64,000 bases of DNA from Streptomyces sp. NBC_01298 (GTDB lineage Bacteria; Actinomycetota; Actinomycetes; Streptomycetales; Streptomycetaceae). Numbering within the stretch: the first letter of the stretch is position 1; each line of letters opens with the position of its first letter. The position numbers and the translations under genes are program-made. Location: NCBI RefSeq assembly GCF_035978755.1, contig NZ_CP108414.1:8432001-8496000 (forward strand). Reading direction: 5' to 3'. The notes under the pieces were generated by a model. That model did not search any database and was not told the DNA's origin. It worked only from the letters and a program-made list of their open reading frames with translations. Positions 25,610 to 34,802 of this stretch are shown one piece after another.

Positions 25610-27292
25610 TCAGATCTGGCAGGTGATCTCGGCCGCGACGCGCTCGCCGGAGGACACCGCCGCGTTCAGCGTGGAGTTCTCCACGTCGGTGTGTTCGCCC
25701 GCGAAGTGGATCCGGCCCTCCTGGAGCCCTTCGCACCCGGCGATCGAGGTGTACTGGCCGACCTTGTAGTAGTGGTACGCGCCCCGCTGCCAGGGGGCCC
25801 GGGACCAGTGGTCCTCGTACGCCCGGCCGGTGAACGCGGCTCGGGTGCCCGGGTGGACGTGCTCGATCTGGGAGAGGAACCAGTCGACGTCGGCGGCGGG
25901 CGCCGGGCCGTGCCCGGCCCCGGTGAGCACGTCGCGGGCGGTGTTCCCGCCGGGGAAGTTGACCAGCAGCGCGGGTGTTCCGTTGGGCGCGCCCGCGACC
26001 GAGCCGTCCCAGGCCGTCTGGTAGCCGACCGGGCCGGTGTTGCTGATGCCGTTGTAGCCGAGCTGCGGCCAGGTCTTGGCCGAGAGCTCGGTGACGATCT
26101 TCGCGTTCTGGCCCATCCCCTGCTGCCGGACGGCGGTCAGCTTGCGGGCGGAGAGCCCGGCCCCGGAGAGGTCTACCTCGCGCAGGGTGCTGAAGGGCAG
26201 GGCCAGCACCACGTGGTCGGCCGGCACCGAGACCGTGCTGCCGCCGTGGTCGAAGACGCAGGTGTACGAGCCGTCGCCGCCCCGGCGCAGGGCGATGAGC
26301 CGGTACCCCTGGCGGACCGTGCCCGCCGGGAGCTGGGCGGCCATCCCGCTGACGAGCTGGTCGTTGCCGCCGACGAGGTGGTACTTCTCGTCGAAGCCGC
26401 GCCCGCCGGCGAAGACCGACGAGGCCCCGAGGAAGCCGATCATCCCCAGCGCGGAGGCCTCGGCGGGCTCGCCGCCCGACTGGAGCTGGAGGGCCTGGAT
26501 CAGCTGGCCGAGCCGGGAGCCGGGGGCGAGGCCGATCTCGTCGAGGTAGTCCAGGCAGGAGAGGTGGTCCAGCCGGTACGCCTCCGCGGTGTAGCCGTCG
26601 TAGCGGGCGGTACCGGCGGCCGCGTACGAGGCGCTGAACGCGTCGTACGCGGCGGCGGTCCAGTCGTCCTGCTGCTGGAGCCCGGGGTAGGAAGCCCCGT
26701 TGACCCAGCCCGCGTAGTCCCCGGCGTGCAGCTCGCCGCCGTTGGCGATCTCCCGCTGCAGTCCGAGGCTCCGGGCCAGTTCGAGGACCGCGGTGTCGGT
26801 GGAGCTGATGAAGGAGCCGCCGTGCTCGTGGACCGCGCCGCCGGCGAAGTAGCCGCGCAGGGACCAGCAGCGGCCGCCGATGCGGGTGGTGTCCGCCTCG
26901 TACACCGTGGTGGCGACCGGGTTGCCCTGGTTCCACAGCCGGTGCGCGCAGCGCAGTCCCGCGAGCCCCGCGCCGACGACCACGACGCGCGGGGCGGCGG
27001 GGCCGGTCGCGGCGGCGGCGCGGCGGGGGGTGAGCAGGCTGCCGGGGAGGGCGGCGGCGAGGGCCGCGGCGCCCGCGGCGCCGAGTATCCGGCGGCGGCC
27101 GGGCGTACGGGAGCCCGGGTCGGGCTGCTCTCCGGCGCGGCGGGCGCGTTCGCGGAGGGTGTCCTCGGCGCGTTCGCCGAGGACCTCGGCGACGGGCATG
27201 CCGCGGCGGCGGGCTTCGGCGTGGGCCGCGAACGCGGTGCGGAGCGGGTCGGGGATGCCGGCGCGGTGGGCCGGCTGGTGCGCGTGCTGCAT
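25610..27292 (-). CDS. Tat-exported flavin amine oxidase
   Basis: A 560-residue flavoenzyme. ATG 27292 was chosen because GAAGAGGGATCAC precedes it; the frame is open upstream but crosses the promoter/operator. Residues about 65-105 contain the twin-arginine signal RRRILGAAGAAALAAALPG. The FAD-binding GAGLAGLRCAHRL follows, then IGGRCW, a central substrate region, and the C-terminal FAEHTD-type motif (HFAGEHTDVENSTLNAAVSSGERVA is the family hallmark, seen at the last 25 residues). The family oxidises amines or L-amino acids to imines with release of hydrogen peroxide. A 35-bp palindrome just upstream, with -35 TTGACA inside it, implies control by the neighbouring TetR protein. Confidence 0.9.
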   Translation of the reverse strand: MQHAHQPAHRAGIPDPLRTAFAAHAEARRRGMPVAEVLGERAEDTLRERARRAGEQPDPGSRTPGRRRILGAAGAAALAAALPGSLLTPRRAAAATGPAAPRVVVVGAGLAGLRCAHRLWNQGNPVATTVYEADTTRIGGRCWSLRGYFAGGAVHEHGGSFISSTDTAVLELARSLGLQREIANGGELHAGDYAGWVNGASYPGLQQQDDWTAAAYDAFSASYAAAGTARYDGYTAEAYRLDHLSCLDYLDEIGLAPGSRLGQLIQALQLQSGGEPAEASALGMIGFLGASSVFAGGRGFDEKYHLVGGNDQLVSGMAAQLPAGTVRQGYRLIALRRGGDGSYTCVFDHGGSTVSVPADHVVLALPFSTLREVDLSGAGLSARKLTAVRQQGMGQNAKIVTELSAKTWPQLGYNGISNTGPVGYQTAWDGSVAGAPNGTPALLVNFPGGNTARDVLTGAGHGPAPAADVDWFLSQIEHVHPGTRAAFTGRAYEDHWSRAPWQRGAYHYYKVGQYTSIAGCEGLQEGRIHFAGEHTDVENSTLNAAVSSGERVAAEITCQI

Positions 27293-27346
27293 GTGATCCC
27301 TCTTCTCGGAATCCTGCGGAGACGGCAAGAGTCGAACTGAGAGGGG

Positions 27347-27390
27347 AGTAGAGCGGTGGCGCAACGCAGTTGTCAACGGTGTTGCGCCAC
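27347..27390 (-). promoter_or_regulatory. TetR-type operator 1 over the amine oxidase promoter
   Basis: The palindrome at 27356-27390 has arms gtggcgcaac and gttgcgccac around a central gttgtcaac. On the minus strand TTGACA (27376-27371) is followed after 18 bases by TCTACT (27352-27347), giving a promoter aimed at the amine oxidase with its -35 box at the centre of the operator. The core GCGCAAC-N3-GTTGnCAAC-N3-GTTGCGC is shared with the palindrome at 28232. Confidence 0.8.
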
Positions 27391-27503
27391 TTCGGGCAGG
27401 TGAATGTCCGCGGACGGCGCGTGCGCGGACGGGGCGGGCAGGAGCCGCCGGAGGGCGCCTGGAGCGGACGGGAAGGGCTCGGAGAGGGGGCGGCGGTTCC
27501 GGG

Positions 27504-28199
27504 TCAGGCTCCGCGCAGCGCCGCGACCCGGTTCTCGATCGCGGTGATCAGCGCTTCGACCCTGGCCTCGAAGATCTGCTCGTCCGTGACCTCGGCCAGC
27601 TGGGGGCCGAGCCGGGTGATGTGGGGGAAGCCCGCGGGGTCGACCAGGCGGTACTCGCGGTTCCAGGAGGACTCGTCGGCGGCCCGGACCTCCGGGTCGA
27701 ACAGCAGGTAGGCGGCGCGCTGGCCGACGTAGGCCAGGAGGGAGTCGCCGACCATCCGGTAGTGGACGGCCGCCTCGGCTCCCTCGAGGCCGGCCTCCGT
27801 GACCGCGCCGAGGATCAGCTCCACGACGCGGAACTCGTTGGGCCTGCGGGTGGTCCGGCTGGCCATGGTCGAGCCGACCACCGGGTACCTGAGCGCCACT
27901 TCGAGGGAGCCGTCGGCGAGTGCCCGCAGCCGGTCCTTCCAGTCGAGCCCCGCGGGGATGCGGTCGAGCACCTCGCCGAGCGTGCGGTCGGCGACGGAGA
28001 GCAGCAGCTCGTCCTTGTCGCGGAAGTGCCGGTAGATCGCGGTCGGGTCGGCGCCGAGCTCCTCGCCGAGGCGCCGCACGGTGAAGGCGTCCTCGCTGCC
28101 GCGAGCCGCGATGCGCAGGCTCGCTTCGATGATCGCGTCGGGTGTGAGCTGGCTGCCGGCGCGCTTGGACCGGGCGGGTGTGTCGGATGACTTCGGCAT
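27504..28199 (-). CDS. TetR-family transcriptional regulator
   Basis: A 231-residue regulator. The N-terminal helix-turn-helix reads FTVRRLGEELGADPTAIYRHFRDKDELL (about residues 40-67), the TetR signature; the rest is a ligand-binding helical domain with a long C-terminal helix. It lies between two copies of the same palindrome, one downstream controlling the amine oxidase and one upstream in the divergent region with the amidohydrolase, so it most likely represses both and itself. The ligand is unknown but is presumably the substrate handled by these enzymes and the adjacent ABC transporter. Confidence 0.92.
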   Translation of the reverse strand: MPKSSDTPARSKRAGSQLTPDAIIEASLRIAARGSEDAFTVRRLGEELGADPTAIYRHFRDKDELLLSVADRTLGEVLDRIPAGLDWKDRLRALADGSLEVALRYPVVGSTMASRTTRRPNEFRVVELILGAVTEAGLEGAEAAVHYRMVGDSLLAYVGQRAAYLLFDPEVRAADESSWNREYRLVDPAGFPHITRLGPQLAEVTDEQIFEARVEALITAIENRVAALRGA

Positions 28200-28231
28200 G
28201 GTGGGGCCAGTGTAACGATGTGGAACAGAGC

Positions 28232-28273
28232 GAGCGCAACACCGTTGACAACAATGTTGCGCTCCCGTTCACT
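28232..28273 (+). promoter_or_regulatory. TetR-type operator 2 in the tetR/amidohydrolase divergent region
   Basis: The palindrome at 28232-28264 has arms gagcgcaac and gttgcgctc around gttgacaac. TTGACA (28245-28250) inside it, with TTCACT 17 bases later (28268-28273), forms a plausible promoter for the amidohydrolase. Same core as operator 1. Confidence 0.8.
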
Positions 28274-28337
28274 CCTCCTCAACGAACCAGCCGTGCGGGC
28301 CTCGCCCGCCGAGCCGAACGAGCCGAAGGATGCGTCG

Positions 28338-30032
28338 ATGGGCAACACCAGGCAGCCGGTCAGGCCGCGTGCCGACATCGTCTTCGTAGGGGGCCGGGTC
28401 TTCACCGGAACCTCACCCACCCCGATCGAAGCCGCCGTCGCCGTCGCGGGCGACCGGATCGTCGCCGTGGCCGACGTCGCCACCGTGCGCTCGCTCGCGG
28501 ACGCCGACACCGAGGTCGTCGACCTCGCCGGAGGACTGCTCGTCCCCGGATTCCAGGACGCCCACGTGCACCCCGCGGTGGCCGGAGTCCAGATGCTCGG
28601 CTGCGACCTGAGCGAGGAACGCACCGTCGAGGGCTACCTCGCGGTGGTCGCCGCCTTCGCCGCCGCCCACCCCGACGCGGTCTGGATCCGCGGCGGCGGC
28701 TGGTCGATGGACGTCTTCCCCGGCGGCACGCCGACCCGCGCCCTGCTCGACGCGGTGGTCCCGGACCGGCCCGTCCTGCTCACCAACCGCGACGGCCACG
28801 GTGCCTGGGTCAACACCAGGGCGCTGGAGGTCGCGGGCCTCGACCGCACCACCCCCGACCCTGCCGACGGGCGGATCGAGCGGGAGGAGGACGGCAGCCC
28901 GGCCGGCACCCTCCAGGAGGGCGCCGTGGAGCTGGTGGCACACCACGTGCCCATCGCCACCCCGGACGAGGCGCTCGCCGGCCTGCTCGCGGCGCAGCAG
29001 CACCTCTTCTCCCTCGGCGTCACCAGCTGGCAGGACGCCATGATCGGCTCCTTCCCCGGCAACCCCGACAACTACGGCGTCTACCTGCGCGCCGCCCGCG
29101 AGGGCTCCCTGCGCGCCCGTGTCGTCGGCGCCCTGTGGTGGGACCGCGAACGCGGCCTGGAGCAGATACCCGACATCGAGGAGCGCCGCCGCACCGGACA
29201 GGTCGGCCGCTTCAACGCCACCAGCGTGAAGATGATGCAGGACGGCATCGCGGAGAACTTCACCGCCGGCATGCTGGAGCCCTACCTCGACGGCTGCGGC
29301 TGCGCCACCAACAACTCCGGGCTCAGCTTCATCGATCCGAAGGTGCTGACCGAGGCCGTGGCCCGGCTCGACCGCTCCGGATTCCAGATCCACTTCCACG
29401 CGCTCGGCGACCGGGCCGTCCGCGAGGTGCTCGACGCCCTCGCCGAGGCCCGCGAGGCCAACGGCGCCAACGACAACCGCCACCACCTCGCGCACCTCCA
29501 GCTCGTCCACCCGGACGACATCGCCCGCTTCGCGAGCCTGGACGCGGCCGCCAACATCCAGGCCCTGTGGGCCGCGCACGAACCGCAGATGGACGAGCTC
29601 ACGATCCCCTTCCTCGGACCGGAACGGGCCCGCCTCCAGTACCCGTTCGGCGACCTCCAGCGCGCCGGAGCCCGCCTGGTCGCCGGCAGCGACTGGTCGG
29701 TCAGCAGCCCCAACCCGCTGTGGGGCATCCACGTCGCCGTCAACCGCTCCGTACCCGACGAGGCCCCCAACGCCACCGGGACCTTCGAACCGGCGCCGCC
29801 CTTCTTCCCCGAGCAGGCGCTCACCCTCTCCCAGGCGCTCACCGCCTACACCGCCGGCAGCGCGTGGGTGAACCACCTCGACGAGGTCACCGGCACCGTC
29901 GAGGAGGGCAAGTACGCGGACCTCGTCGTCCTCGACCGGGATCCCTTCGCGCATCCCCCGATGGAGATCGCCGACACCCGCGTGCTGCGCACGTACATCG
30001 ACGGCGAACTGGTCTTCGCCGCGACCGACTGA
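28338..30032 (+). CDS. YtcJ-like amidohydrolase
   Basis: A 564-residue metal-dependent amidohydrolase. ATG 28338 follows AAGGA; the open frame upstream crosses the operator. Metal-site motifs are DAHVHP near residue 75, the Lys-containing VKMMQDG, HFHALGDRAV, HHLAHLQLVHP and GSDWSV near the C-terminal end of the barrel. A C-terminal EEGKYADLVVLDRDP segment completes the beta-sandwich shared by this superfamily. The family hydrolyses C-N bonds in varied compounds; the substrate here is unknown. Operator 2 lies immediately upstream, and a peptide-type ABC importer lies downstream, so it likely processes an imported amide. Confidence 0.9.
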   Translation: MGNTRQPVRPRADIVFVGGRVFTGTSPTPIEAAVAVAGDRIVAVADVATVRSLADADTEVVDLAGGLLVPGFQDAHVHPAVAGVQMLGCDLSEERTVEGYLAVVAAFAAAHPDAVWIRGGGWSMDVFPGGTPTRALLDAVVPDRPVLLTNRDGHGAWVNTRALEVAGLDRTTPDPADGRIEREEDGSPAGTLQEGAVELVAHHVPIATPDEALAGLLAAQQHLFSLGVTSWQDAMIGSFPGNPDNYGVYLRAAREGSLRARVVGALWWDRERGLEQIPDIEERRRTGQVGRFNATSVKMMQDGIAENFTAGMLEPYLDGCGCATNNSGLSFIDPKVLTEAVARLDRSGFQIHFHALGDRAVREVLDALAEAREANGANDNRHHLAHLQLVHPDDIARFASLDAAANIQALWAAHEPQMDELTIPFLGPERARLQYPFGDLQRAGARLVAGSDWSVSSPNPLWGIHVAVNRSVPDEAPNATGTFEPAPPFFPEQALTLSQALTAYTAGSAWVNHLDEVTGTVEEGKYADLVVLDRDPFAHPPMEIADTRVLRTYIDGELVFAATD

Positions 30033-30035
30033 GTC

Positions 30036-30170
30036 GTCACCGACCGGCTCGTCACGGACCGATTCGTCACGGACCGAGTAGTCACGGACCGAGTAGTCAC
30101 CGACCGGCTCGTCACCGAGCGATTCGTCACGGACCGAGTGGTCACCGACCGAGTCGTCACCGCACGCAAC
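30036..30170 (+). repeat. 15-bp minisatellite, nine units
   Basis: Nine consecutive 15-base units of consensus gtcac[c/g]gaccga[g/t]t[a/c], from gtcaccgaccggctc to gtcaccgcacgcaac, fill most of the gap between the amidohydrolase and the transporter operon. Each unit is strictly 15 bp. There are no spacers, so it is not CRISPR. Function unknown. Confidence 0.92.
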
Positions 30171-30239
30171 CCACCGGCCGGGCCGCCACCGGCCGAGCGT
30201 CACCCACCCCACCGAGCTCATCCCTCAGGGAGCCAGACG

Positions 30240-31943
30240 ATGTCATCCACCCGATCGGGATCCCCGCTGTACCGCGGCCGCCGCACCCACACCCAGAGCC
30301 ACACCCGCAGCCGCCTCCGCCACGCCGCGGCCGCGGCCCTCGTCTCGGCCGCCCTGCTCGTCACGAGCGCCTGCGGCGGCGCCGCCGCCGACAAGGACGC
30401 GGACCGGGCCGCCGCGTTCCAGATCACGGACAAGACCCCCGCCGCCACCGGGAACGTGGACTCCTTCACCTGGTCCGTCTACGCGGAGCCGACCACCATC
30501 GACTACGCGTACTCCTTCGACTTCCCGCCGAACCAGATCCTCTCCAACGTCTGCGAGAGCCTGCTCCGCTGGAACCCCGACCTGACGACCTCCCCGGGCC
30601 TCGCGGCCTCCTACACCAACCCCACGCCCACCACCTGGGTCTACCAGATCCGCCCCGGGGTGCACTTCCACGACGGGACGGCGCTCACCGCCGACGACGT
30701 CGTCGCCTCCCTGAGCCGCAACCTCGACCCGGAGACCGCCAGCGTCTGGGCGAACCAGTACAAGAACGTCAAGTCCATCGCCAAGACCGGCCCGATGGAA
30801 GTCACCGTCACCCTGACCAAGCCGGACTCCACCTTCAACAAGTACCTGGCCGCCGGCCCCGGCACCGTGGAATCCGCCGCCACCCTGGCCAAGTCGGGCA
30901 AGGACTACGGCAATCCGCAGACCGGCGTGAACTGCACCGGACCCTTCTCCTTCGGATCCTGGACCTCCGGCCAGTCCCTCACCCTCAAGCGGTTCGACGG
31001 GTACTGGAACCAGGAACTGAAGGCCAAGTCCGGCGAGGTGAAGTTCGTCTTCCTCGCCGACGCCACCACCCGGGTCAACGCCTTCCAGAGCGGTGAGGTC
31101 GACGGCGGCTGGATGGTCCCGCCGAACGCCTACGCCCAACTGGGCTCCACCCAGGCCGGAAAGCTCTACTTCGGCCGCAACACCACCGTCGCCGACGAGG
31201 TCGTCGCCAACCTCAAGGGCCCCCTTGGCAACCCCAAGGTCCGCCAGGCCCTCCTTATGGCCACCGACCGCAAGGGCATCGTCAAGGCCGGCGCCGGCGG
31301 GGTCGGCGAGGTCTCCGACTCGCTCGTCACCGACAACCTGTGGGCCGACGCGCCCCCCGCGACCCGCGAAGCGCTCCTGAAGGACCTGCCGAAGTACCCG
31401 TACGACCCGGCCAAGGCGAAGGCGCTCGCCGCCGAGGCCGGAGTGAACGGCCAGGAGATCGTGATCGCGACCAGCCCGCTGGACTCCCAGACCACGATCA
31501 TCACCCAGGCCGTCGCCCAGGCCGCCACCGCCATCGGACTGAAGCCGCGGATCGACTCGCTCTCCGCGGAGAAGTACACGACCCTCTTCACCGACCCCGC
31601 GGCCCGCGAGGGCATCGACCTCTTCCTCACCTTCTGGTACACCTCCATCACCGACCCGCTGGACATGTTCGCCTCTCTGGAGACCGGAGCCTTCAGCAAC
31701 TACGGCACCTGGTCCGACCCGGCCTTCGACGCCGCCGTCGAGAAGGCCGTCGGAGCGTACGACCCGGCCCAGCACGCGGCCGCCAACGCCGAGGCGCAGA
31801 AGATCGTTTCGCGCGAACTGCCCTGGCTGCCCCTCTACACGCTGCCCGTCAGCGTCTTCATGGGCAAGAAGATCACCGGCGTCCAGCCCTCCATCGCCTA
31901 CCTCTACTACCCGTGGGCGGCCGAGATCGGAGCCAAGGGATGA
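30240..31943 (+). CDS. Peptide/dipeptide ABC transporter substrate-binding lipoprotein (family 5)
   Basis: A 567-residue extracellular solute-binding protein. After a basic N-terminus, a hydrophobic signal ends in the lipobox LVTSAC, so the mature protein is lipid-anchored. Family-5 features include PTTIDYAY near the mature N-terminus, WVYQIRPGVHFHDG, ALTADDVVASL, GPFSFGSW and NPKVRQALLMATDR. Start ATG 30240 gives a standard signal length. The gene heads a five-gene operon and overlaps the first permease (ATGA). It delivers oligopeptides, nickel-chelates or other amide compounds in its family; the neighbouring amidohydrolase points to an amide or peptide-like ligand. Confidence 0.93.
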   Translation: MSSTRSGSPLYRGRRTHTQSHTRSRLRHAAAAALVSAALLVTSACGGAAADKDADRAAAFQITDKTPAATGNVDSFTWSVYAEPTTIDYAYSFDFPPNQILSNVCESLLRWNPDLTTSPGLAASYTNPTPTTWVYQIRPGVHFHDGTALTADDVVASLSRNLDPETASVWANQYKNVKSIAKTGPMEVTVTLTKPDSTFNKYLAAGPGTVESAATLAKSGKDYGNPQTGVNCTGPFSFGSWTSGQSLTLKRFDGYWNQELKAKSGEVKFVFLADATTRVNAFQSGEVDGGWMVPPNAYAQLGSTQAGKLYFGRNTTVADEVVANLKGPLGNPKVRQALLMATDRKGIVKAGAGGVGEVSDSLVTDNLWADAPPATREALLKDLPKYPYDPAKAKALAAEAGVNGQEIVIATSPLDSQTTIITQAVAQAATAIGLKPRIDSLSAEKYTTLFTDPAAREGIDLFLTFWYTSITDPLDMFASLETGAFSNYGTWSDPAFDAAVEKAVGAYDPAQHAAANAEAQKIVSRELPWLPLYTLPVSVFMGKKITGVQPSIAYLYYPWAAEIGAKG

Positions 31944-32920
31944 CGGCCGCGGCGACGGCCGCGACCGCCCGCGCCGTACGGGTGCTGCGCAAGCTCGCCG
32001 GCATGGCCGCGACCCTGCTCGTCACCTCCTTCCTCGTCTTCTCCTCTCTCTTCCTGGCCCCCGGCGACCCGGCGAGCTTCCTCATCAAGGGACGCAGCCC
32101 CAGCCCGGAGGACCTCGCCGCGCTGCGCGGCCAGTACGGCTTCGACGAACCCTTCCTGGTCCGGTACTGGAACTGGCTCGAAGGGGTGCTGCACGGCGAC
32201 TTCGGCCGCTCCTACCTCTTCCACCAGGACGTCTCCTCCGTCATCTGGTCGCGCCTGCCCTCCTCCATGCTGCTGATCGCCGTATCCGGCCTGATGATCG
32301 CCGTGTTCGGCATCGGCTCCGGCATCGTCGGCGCCCTGCGCCGGGGTTCGCGCACCGACCGCTCCCTGATGCTGCTCGTCACGGTGGGCGCGGCGGCGCC
32401 CGCCTTCGTCGCCGCGCTGCTGCTCAGGTCGGTCTTCGGGGTACAGCTGGGCTGGTTCCCCACCATCGGCAACGGCGAGGGACTCATGGACCGGCTGCAC
32501 CACGTGATCCTCCCGGCCGCCGCCCTGTCCGTGACCTTCACGGCCCTGGTGACCCGGGTGACTCGCTCGGCCATGCTCGACGAACTGTCCAGGGACCACG
32601 TGGAGGTGGCGCTGAGCCGCGGAGCGCCACGGCGCACCGTCATCCGGCGGCACGTCCTGCGCAACGCGCTCGGACCGATCGTCACCGTCTCCGCCCTCCT
32701 GGTCTCCGGCATGCTCGTCAGCACCGCGATCGTGGAGACCGCCTTCGGAATGTCCGGCGTGGGCTCCCTGCTGGTGCAGTCCGTCGACCAGCTCGACTTC
32801 CAGGTCGTCCAGGCCATCGTGCTGCTGGTGGTCGCCGCCTTCGTCGTCGTCAACGCCCTCGTGGACCTGGTCCAGCCACTGATCGATCCGCGCACGGCCG
32901 CGGCCGGGAGCGCCCGATGA
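31940..32920 (+). CDS. Peptide-type ABC transporter permease (DppB-like)
   Basis: A 326-residue inner-membrane permease, six predicted helices, beginning at the ATG overlapping the binding-protein stop. The region LAPGDPASFLIKGRSPSPEDL and the long periplasmic loop before GDFGRSY are typical of DppB/OppB. The EAA-type cytoplasmic loop that contacts the ATPase reads EVALSRGAPRRTVIRRHVLRNALGP. It overlaps the next permease by four bases. Confidence 0.93.
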   Translation: MTAAATAATARAVRVLRKLAGMAATLLVTSFLVFSSLFLAPGDPASFLIKGRSPSPEDLAALRGQYGFDEPFLVRYWNWLEGVLHGDFGRSYLFHQDVSSVIWSRLPSSMLLIAVSGLMIAVFGIGSGIVGALRRGSRTDRSLMLLVTVGAAAPAFVAALLLRSVFGVQLGWFPTIGNGEGLMDRLHHVILPAAALSVTFTALVTRVTRSAMLDELSRDHVEVALSRGAPRRTVIRRHVLRNALGPIVTVSALLVSGMLVSTAIVETAFGMSGVGSLLVQSVDQLDFQVVQAIVLLVVAAFVVVNALVDLVQPLIDPRTAAAGSAR

Positions 32921-33819
32921 GCCACCCGACGAGCACCCTTCCCGAAACGGGCGCCACGCCCCTCGCCCCCCGCACCCGCCGCGACCCGCTCGCCCGGCTG
33001 CGCCGCCTCGGCGGCGGCCGGCTCCAGCGGACCTGCCTCGCGCTCCTCGTCCTGTTCGTGCTCATCGCACTGCTCGGACCCTGGATCGCCCCGTACGACC
33101 CCACCTTCGGACAGCTCGGCGACACCCTCCTGGGGCCCAGCGCCCAGCACTGGCTGGGCACCGACCAGGGCGGCCACGACACCCTCTCGGCGCTGCTCGT
33201 CGGCACCCGGACCAGCCTGGCCGGACCGCTCGCGGTCGTCCTGTTCTCCACCGTCCTCGGCGTCGCCGTCGGCCTGTTCACCGCCTGGCGCGGGGGCTGG
33301 ATCGACACCGCCGTCGGCCGGGTCCTCGACGTCCTGTTCGCCTTCCCCGCGCTGCTCCTCGCGATCCTCGCGGTGGCCCTGTTCGGCAAGGGGATGACGG
33401 CTCCGGTGATCGCCATGGCCATCGCCTACATGCCGTACACCGCACGCCTCGTACGAGGCCTGGCCGTCCGGGAGAAGTCCAGGCCCTACGTCGCCGCCTA
33501 CCAGGTGCAGGGCCACTCGCCCCTGTACGTCACCGTCCGCAGGCTGCTGCCCAACATCTCCCCGACGCTGCTCGCCCAGTCGACGGTGAACTTCGGCTAC
33601 GCCCTGCTCGACCTCGCGGCCCTCTCCTTCCTCGGGCTCGGCGTACAGCCGCCGACCCCCGACTGGGGAGCCATGATCAACCAGGGGCAGGCGGCCGTCC
33701 TGCAAGGGCAGCCGCTCTCCGCGATCGCGCCGGCCGTGGCGGTCGTCCTGGTCGTGGTCGCCTTCAACGTCGTCGGGGAAGACCTCGGCGACCGGCTCGC
33801 GGGGAGGGACTCCCGATGA
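32917..33819 (+). CDS. Peptide-type ABC transporter permease (DppC-like)
   Basis: A 300-residue second permease. It has the DppC N-terminal arm, GTDQGGHDTLSALLVGTRTSL near residue 85, and the ATPase-contact loop PYVAAYQVQGHSPLYVTVRRLLPN with helices on both sides. Start (ATG 32917) and stop both overlap neighbours by four bases, showing tight stoichiometric coupling in the operon. It pairs with the DppB-like permease to form the channel. Confidence 0.93.
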   Translation: MSHPTSTLPETGATPLAPRTRRDPLARLRRLGGGRLQRTCLALLVLFVLIALLGPWIAPYDPTFGQLGDTLLGPSAQHWLGTDQGGHDTLSALLVGTRTSLAGPLAVVLFSTVLGVAVGLFTAWRGGWIDTAVGRVLDVLFAFPALLLAILAVALFGKGMTAPVIAMAIAYMPYTARLVRGLAVREKSRPYVAAYQVQGHSPLYVTVRRLLPNISPTLLAQSTVNFGYALLDLAALSFLGLGVQPPTPDWGAMINQGQAAVLQGQPLSAIAPAVAVVLVVVAFNVVGEDLGDRLAGRDSR

Positions 33820-34802
33820 CACTGCTCGCCTACGAAGCCCTGCGCGTCGCCCTCCCCGCGATGGCCCGCCCCCTCCTCGACGGCGTCAGCCTCACCGTCG
33901 CGGCCGGCGAGGTCGTCGCCCTGGTCGGTGAATCCGGCTCCGGCAAGTCCGTCACCGCCCGAGCCGCCCTCGGCCTGTTCCCGGAGGGCGCCGAGATCGG
34001 CGGCCGGGTCCGGGTGGAGGGGACCGACCTGGTCGGCGCCACCCCCGCGAGCCTGCGCGAGGTGCGCACGAACAAGGCCGCGATGATCTACCAGGACCCC
34101 CGGGCCGCCATCAACCCGGTGCGCCGGGTCGGGGACTTCCTCACCGAACCGCTGCGCCTCGTACACGGCTGGTCCAAGGCCCGGGCGAACGTCAGGGCCG
34201 CCGAACTGCTCGACGCGGTCGGCCTGCCCGACCCCGTCCGCCACCTGAACCAGTTCCCGCACGAGCTCTCCGGAGGCATGCTCCAGCGGGTCGTGATCGC
34301 CGCGGCCCTCACAGCCGAGCCGAAGCTCCTGCTCTGCGACGAACCGACCACCGCGCTCGACGTCAGCACCCAGGCCGAGATCCTGGCCGTCCTCGGCCGG
34401 CTCCAGCGCGAACGCGGCCTCGGACTGCTCCTCATCACCCACGACATCGAGCTCGCCGCCTCCGTCAGCGACCGGATCTACGTCATGTACGCGGGCCGGA
34501 TCGTCGAAACCGCGCCCGTGGCGGAACTCTTCTCCTCCCCACGGCACCCCTACACCGCGGGCCTGCTCGGCTCCTCCCCACCCCTCGAAGGCCCCCCGGG
34601 CCGCCTCACCCCCATCCCAGGGGCCCCGATGGGCCTGCTGGAGTCGGCGCCCGGCTGCGCCTTCGCGCCCCGCTGCCGGTTCGCCGAACCGGGCCGCTGC
34701 GACCAGTCCCCGCCGCGGCTCCTGCGGCACGGCCCGGCCGAGGTCGCCTGCCACCGCGCCGCCGAACTCGTACCCGAGCTCGCGCTCAAGGAGGCCCGAT
34801 GA
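33816..34802 (+). CDS. ABC transporter ATPase (DppD/OppD-like)
   Basis: A 328-residue ATPase with Walker A GESGSGKSVTAR near residue 38, Q-loop IYQDPRAAINP, signature LSGGMLQRV, Walker B LLLCDEPTTALD and switch His in LLITHDIE. The C-terminal extension contains the cysteine-bearing CAFAPRCRFAEPGRC, a segment found in oligopeptide/dipeptide ATPases. ATG overlaps the permease stop (ATGA). Confidence 0.94.
   Translation: MTLLAYEALRVALPAMARPLLDGVSLTVAAGEVVALVGESGSGKSVTARAALGLFPEGAEIGGRVRVEGTDLVGATPASLREVRTNKAAMIYQDPRAAINPVRRVGDFLTEPLRLVHGWSKARANVRAAELLDAVGLPDPVRHLNQFPHELSGGMLQRVVIAAALTAEPKLLLCDEPTTALDVSTQAEILAVLGRLQRERGLGLLLITHDIELAASVSDRIYVMYAGRIVETAPVAELFSSPRHPYTAGLLGSSPPLEGPPGRLTPIPGAPMGLLESAPGCAFAPRCRFAEPGRCDQSPPRLLRHGPAEVACHRAAELVPELALKEAR

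Noticed and set aside
27293..27376. N-terminal extension of the amine oxidase to 27376
   Set aside because: It would run through operator 1 and its promoter; ATG 27292 has a good ribosome-binding site and places the Tat signal suitably.
30036..30170. CRISPR array
   Set aside because: Units are contiguous 15-mers without spacers, and no cas genes are present.
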